7,815 nt of DNA from Anaerolineae bacterium (GTDB taxonomy: Bacteria > Chloroflexota > Anaerolineae > B4-G1): assembly GCA_030612185.1 (NCBI GenBank), contig JAUWOI010000188.1:1-7815 (forward strand). Reading direction: 5' to 3'. The notes under the pieces are model-generated. The model had not been told where the DNA came from, did no database searches, and saw only the letters and a list, made by a program, of their open reading frames with translations. Below are positions 4,391 to 7,815 of this stretch, one piece after another (position 1 is the stretch's first letter; each line of letters begins with the position of its first letter). Position numbers and translations under genes: made by a program.

Positions 4391-5683
4391 TCAGCCAGCC
4401 AGAATCTCCACCTGCACGGTCATCCCCGGCCGCAGGTTGAGGTCGGTGGGTTCCAACTCGATCATCAGCGTGTAGGTCGTGTCCCCCTGCTGCACCACCG
4501 CCACCGGTGCGATCGTCACCACGTGTCCGTGCAGCGTCTCGTCCCGGAAGGCGTTCACCCGTACCAGAACCTCTTGTCCCACCCGTACGCGCCCGATTTT
4601 TAGCTCGCCCACGTTCTTGGTCTCGACACGCCACCGAGACACGTCGAGCAGTTCGACGACCGTTGCGCCGGGCGCAGCCCACTCGCCCACACTGGCCGGC
4701 ACGGTCGAGACGACGCCGTCGAAGGGGGCCAGCAGGACCGCACGCGCCAAGTCAGTTTGCGCTGCCTCCAATGCCAGTTGCGCGCGCGCCGCGTCCAGTT
4801 GCGCCAGCGCGAGCGCCTCGGGCGTGACGGGGTGTTGTGCTTCGTATAACGCCAACTGCGCCTGGGCCAGTTGTGCCTCAGCGTTGGCGATGGCGACGGC
4901 GTAACCGTGGTCAGCCGCGTGCATATTGTATCGGGCCAGCGTCACGTTGTAGTAGTCCCGGACCTCGGCCAGGGTGCGCGCCTGGAGCGAGGATGTCGCC
5001 CAGGTGTGTATGCGTGGATTGTTGAGTACCTTGTCATACTCGCGCTGCGCATCCGCCAGTGTCCGCTCGGCCTGTTCCAGTGCCGCACGGTCAATGATGT
5101 CCTGATTGGAACGTTGGCTGGCCTGCGCGTGGGCCTGGGTCAGCGCGGTCTGCGCGCTGCTGATGGCCGTCGTCGCCGCCAGTACCCGCTCCGGGACAGG
5201 CGTGGCCTGCGCCTGCAACTGGGCCAGCCGGGCCCGGGCGCTTTCCAGCTCCAGTTCCGCTTGTGCCACGGCATGCTGCAACTCGGCAGTGTCCAGTGCG
5301 GCCAACGTCTGCCCGGCCTGCACACTCCCGCCGACCTCGACCGGGGCCGACGCGACAAAGCCCCCCACGCCAAAGCTCAACGCCACCTGGCGGACGGGTA
5401 GCAGGATACCGTTGGCTGTGATGCTGCTGGAGACTGATTGAGAGGACGGGTCGGAGTCAGGTACACGGGTCGGCGTAGGCTGGGCGCTTGTGCCTGCGTT
5501 GCACGCCGTCAGGCACAAGATCAGTATCCCCAACACCAGCCACAGTCTCAGCAGATCCAAAATCGCTCCAAGGGGATTGCCAAATCCCCGGTTCCGGCCT
5601 GGATCTGGCAGCCTGTCCTGAGCCTGCCGAAGGAATCCAGGCCGAGCAGGATTGAGTCTACTGAACCTGATTTGTCGTCTCAT
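4391..5683 (-). CDS. MacA/HlyD-type periplasmic adaptor lipoprotein of an ABC exporter
   Basis: The 430-aa protein would link an ABC permease to the outer part of an efflux pump or stimulate it. A hydrophobic segment (44-60) ends in the lipobox LTAC with Cys61, predicting a lipoprotein. A Ser/Thr/Pro-rich linker (62-90) follows, then the first lipoyl half (about 92-132, GGFVASAPVEVGGSVQAGQ), a long Ala/Gln/Glu-rich coiled-coil region (133-313), the second lipoyl half LLAPFDGVVSTVPASVGEW (317-335), and beta-barrel domains ending LNLRPGMTVQVEILAG. The ATG at 5681-5683 has AGGAGG (5689-5694) 5 nt upstream and overlaps the permease TGA, so they are co-translated. About 43 residues before the lipobox is unusually long; part of it (14-30) is encoded by a palindromic repeat. 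A TTG at 5558-5560, behind GGAG, would give a normal signal peptide and is an alternative start. Confidence 0.87.
   Translation of the reverse strand: MRRQIRFSRLNPARPGFLRQAQDRLPDPGRNRGFGNPLGAILDLLRLWLVLGILILCLTACNAGTSAQPTPTRVPDSDPSSQSVSSSITANGILLPVRQVALSFGVGGFVASAPVEVGGSVQAGQTLAALDTAELQHAVAQAELELESARARLAQLQAQATPVPERVLAATTAISSAQTALTQAHAQASQRSNQDIIDRAALEQAERTLADAQREYDKVLNNPRIHTWATSSLQARTLAEVRDYYNVTLARYNMHAADHGYAVAIANAEAQLAQAQLALYEAQHPVTPEALALAQLDAARAQLALEAAQTDLARAVLLAPFDGVVSTVPASVGEWAAPGATVVELLDVSRWRVETKNVGELKIGRVRVGQEVLVRVNAFRDETLHGHVVTIAPVAVVQQGDTTYTLMIELEPTDLNLRPGMTVQVEILAG
5595..5644. repeat. 50-bp REP-like palindromic repeat inside the adaptor gene
   Basis: CGGCCTGGAT (5595-5604) and ATCCAGGCCG (5635-5644) are perfect 10-bp inverted arms. 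Inside, GGCAG (5607-5611) pairs with CTGCC (5624-5628). The interior on the minus strand contains CCTTCGGCAGGCTCAGGACA, which resembles a short dispersed palindrome that I recall from many environmental genomes, where in-frame copies read as LRQAQD-type peptides. Here it encodes residues 14-30 of the adaptor (GFLRQAQDRLPDPG). Only one copy is in the window, so dispersal is recalled, not shown. Confidence 0.65.
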
Positions 5684-7815
5684 CACGACCTCCTCTCGAT
5701 GACGGCCACCGGATCGAGTCTGGACAGCGTCCAGGCAATTGTGCCCGCGCTGGCGGCGACGACAGCCAGTGGCAGGGGCATGGTGAGCAACCAGGGCACG
5801 AGGCTGAAAAAATCCAGGGTCAGGCCGCGAGGATCATAGACGAGGCTCTGCATGCCGAGCAGGCCGATCCCGCACAGCACTGCACCAACGGCCCAGGCGA
5901 TGCCGACCATACTGCCCGTTTCCTTCATCGTGCGCCACACGAGCCACCGATGACTGCGGCCGATGGCGTTCAAGATGCCGAACTCTTCTCTGCGTTGGGT
6001 GAAAAAGATATGGTTTAGTGTAGCCAGGGCAATGGCGGCCACGGCAGCGATCATACATTCGAGCAGGGCAAAGGTGAGAGCGATGGACGTCGTCATTTCT
6101 CTGTACTCGCGTTCCTCAATACCGTGGGTGATGATGCGTGTCTGTGTTGAATCTACACTCTTTTCCAGCCAGCTATCCAGTTCTGTCTTACGTCCCTCGT
6201 GCGGGATGATGAGCAAACGCGGGCTTCGGGATGAGGTGAGTTCGTGGCTGCGCAGGTATTCGTAGGAGGCAAACCCTACCCACGGGCGATCGGGGGAAAA
6301 AACCCCCACGACGACCATCTCGGTAGGTACGTTATCCACGACGAGCGTATCGCCATTGTCAGTCTCCCCGCCTATCACATCGCCCACGTGCAGGTCACGG
6401 TTGGCGGCGATCGCCGCCGAAAGCACAATCTCGTTGCTGCGGGGTCGGGGCAGGCGGCCCTCTTGCACATGCACGTCGAACAACTCCAAGAGAATGGGTA
6501 GATCGGCCTCGGAGACACCATAGATGTTGACGTCGGTCCCGCCGCCCGGCGGCAGGATCATTTGCACTCCAAGCCGAATGGCCGGGATGGTGCGCGCCAC
6601 CGCCGGATGGCCCCGGATTTGACCCACGATGCCGGGATCGAGTTCGGCGTGGACGGGCGAGATCACGCTGACATGTTGCAGATATTCGAGGTACGGCATC
6701 ATTGCGCTCATCGTGGCCGAGAACAAGAACACCGGAAAGACAGTGCCCAGCACCATCAGCGCCGTGCTGAGGATCATCAGCACCCCACGCCGCCGGTGGC
6801 GCAGGTAAAAGGTGAGGGAAGATAGCGGGTTGGCCGATGAGCGTTTCGCTGCCCGGCGTCCTTTTGGTTCTTCACTCAATTGGCCCCGCTCGACGATGGC
6901 CACGGCATCCAACCGGGCAAAGATCCGCCGGATGCTCAAAAAGGTCAGGGCGACGACGATCAGGGGGATGGGCAGGACGAAACAGAACGGCGCCAGGTTG
7001 AACAGGCCCAGCTCCATGCCCAGGTCGTAGAAAAGGCCGTTCTTGAGCCACGACATGATCGCGAGGGCGATGCCCAATCCGATCAGGCAGCCAAGCCCGG
7101 CCACAGTTGCTGTTTCCAGCGTCAGGCGGCGGATCAGTTGCCTTTTGTGGCGCCCCAGGGCGTGTAGCAAGCCGAACTCACTCAACCGTTTGGTGATAGC
7201 GATCCGGTTGATGGTACCGACGACAAAGGCCACGGCGACGGCGACCACGCTGTTGACGACGCCAAAGATGACATATATGCCGACGCGCGCCATTTTGAGA
7301 AACTCGACAAGGGTGGCAAACGTTTCCACCTCCGTATATTTGGAGCGGATCGTCGTCTCCAAAAAGTCGTCCACGGCGGCTTGGCGCCCCTCCCTGGCGA
7401 CGACGAGCAGACTAGTCGTGCGGGGGGCATATGACTCGTGGCTGTTCAGATACTCGGCCGAGACAAAGCCCAGGCGCACACTCGGCCCCGGGTTAATTTC
7501 TGGATCACTCTCCAGGATACCTACCAGCACCAGGGGCGCGGAAACGACCTCGTAGTAATCCTGGTCAATCGCGCGCCCGATCTCGCTGCCAATCTGCAAG
7601 TCCAGCGCGCGGGCCACTTCTTCGGAGAGCACAAACTCGTTGCTGCGCGGCTCGAACATGCGCCCTTCCTTGAACCGCACGCCGCAGTGCTGCATCAGAT
7701 ACTGCGCGTCATCCGGCGAGACACCCATCAACTGTTGAGAGTCTGTGCCGAGCAGGCTGGGCAGAGCAATCCTCAGCCCGTTATTGGGAATGGCGCGTGC
7801 TACATCCGGGTGGGT
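5683..7815 (-). CDS. FtsX/MacB-type ABC transporter permease, internally duplicated (5' end beyond window)
   Basis: The frame is open to the right edge, giving 710 residues without the N-terminus. It has two similar halves of about 400 residues. Each has an extracytoplasmic MacB_PCD-like domain (HPDVARAIP at 2-10 and HPAVARTIP at 403-411; PRSNEFVLS and PRSNEIVLS) and an FtsX module of three membrane segments (about 177-202, 236-258, 273-295; and 576-602, 632-658, 668-694). Another segment (344-368) starts the second half. The cytoplasmic loops SEFGLLHALGR (212-222) and EEFGILNAIGR (610-620) are coupling-helix-like. Both halves end LDAVAIVER and LDPVAVIER. With the missing first segment this makes an 8-TM type VII permease. 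It overlaps the adaptor gene, pointing to a MacAB-like exporter; the ATPase must lie upstream or elsewhere. An apparent TTG/ATG start near 7731 is internal, because homologous sequence continues past it. Confidence 0.88.
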   Translation of the reverse strand, partial: THPDVARAIPNNGLRIALPSLLGTDSQQLMGVSPDDAQYLMQHCGVRFKEGRMFEPRSNEFVLSEEVARALDLQIGSEIGRAIDQDYYEVVSAPLVLVGILESDPEINPGPSVRLGFVSAEYLNSHESYAPRTTSLLVVAREGRQAAVDDFLETTIRSKYTEVETFATLVEFLKMARVGIYVIFGVVNSVVAVAVAFVVGTINRIAITKRLSEFGLLHALGRHKRQLIRRLTLETATVAGLGCLIGLGIALAIMSWLKNGLFYDLGMELGLFNLAPFCFVLPIPLIVVALTFLSIRRIFARLDAVAIVERGQLSEEPKGRRAAKRSSANPLSSLTFYLRHRRRGVLMILSTALMVLGTVFPVFLFSATMSAMMPYLEYLQHVSVISPVHAELDPGIVGQIRGHPAVARTIPAIRLGVQMILPPGGGTDVNIYGVSEADLPILLELFDVHVQEGRLPRPRSNEIVLSAAIAANRDLHVGDVIGGETDNGDTLVVDNVPTEMVVVGVFSPDRPWVGFASYEYLRSHELTSSRSPRLLIIPHEGRKTELDSWLEKSVDSTQTRIITHGIEEREYREMTTSIALTFALLECMIAAVAAIALATLNHIFFTQRREEFGILNAIGRSHRWLVWRTMKETGSMVGIAWAVGAVLCGIGLLGMQSLVYDPRGLTLDFFSLVPWLLTMPLPLAVVAASAGTIAWTLSRLDPVAVIERRS

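Noticed and set aside
5684..5686. GTG at 5686 as start of the adaptor
   Set aside because: It lies only 2 nt from AGGAGG, whereas the next codon, ATG at 5683, is 5 nt away and is the better start.
7726..7731. TTG/ATG near 7731 as the permease start
   Set aside because: The frame stays open to the edge, and the residues before it (HPDVARAIP) match the same position in the second half of the protein, so the gene begins outside the window.
1..7815. CRISPR array, tRNA, rRNA, transposase or phage genes
   Set aside because: No regularly spaced direct repeats, no cloverleaf-like sequences and no recognisable mobile-element proteins were seen on either strand.

Overview
The window is about 7.8 kb of GC-rich bacterial DNA with tightly packed, overlapping genes. 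Its gene mix would fit a Chloroflexota (Anaerolineae-like) genome or metagenome bin: DUF433 and nucleotidyltransferase cassettes, a zinc-finger PflA-type radical SAM protein, a short REP-like palindrome that reads as LRQAQD in protein, and near-consensus housekeeping promoters. The taxonomic guess is inference; no rRNA or other marker is present apart from the start of recA.

Left part (1-3611, all minus strand, transcribed leftwards). In order of transcription there is a small ribbon-helix-helix-like ORF, a DUF433 protein in an overlapping frame, an 89-aa Trp-rich protein of unknown function, an AbiEii-like nucleotidyltransferase, a TIM-barrel sugar isomerase/epimerase-like protein, a zinc-finger radical SAM activase-like protein, and then recA, which runs off the left edge. 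Nearly every junction is an overlap or an abutment, so the first six look like one polycistronic unit. recA has its own textbook promoter (TTGACA, 17 nt, TATACT). A near-palindrome matching the Bacillus-type LexA box lies over its spacer and -10, and its leader is almost pure purine with an AGGAGG at the end.

Middle (3612-3832). A 221-bp divergent control region holds two leftward promoters, both TTGACC/17/TACAAT with extended -10 elements. They look like diverged copies of each other 73 bp apart. A rightward promoter (TTGACC/17/TATACT) drives a flavin reductase. The -35 boxes of the two facing promoters form a perfect 7-bp inverted repeat.

Right part (3833-7815). The flavin reductase gene (plus) ends exactly where an exporter operon (minus) ends; the two stop codons abut with no bases between. 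The exporter operon has a large FtsX-type ABC permease, internally duplicated and truncated by the right edge, followed by a MacA/HlyD-type lipoprotein adaptor. The two form part of a probable MacAB-like tripartite pump; its ATPase is not in the window. A 50-bp palindromic repeat sits inside the coding region for the adaptor's N-terminus and pushes the lipoprotein signal unusually far in.

Most promising for a second look: the DUF433/small protein/nucleotidyltransferase cassette as a possible toxin-antitoxin-like unit upstream of recA, the apparent frame break in its first protein, the duplicated promoter, and the SOS-like recA control region. None of these is proven by sequence alone.
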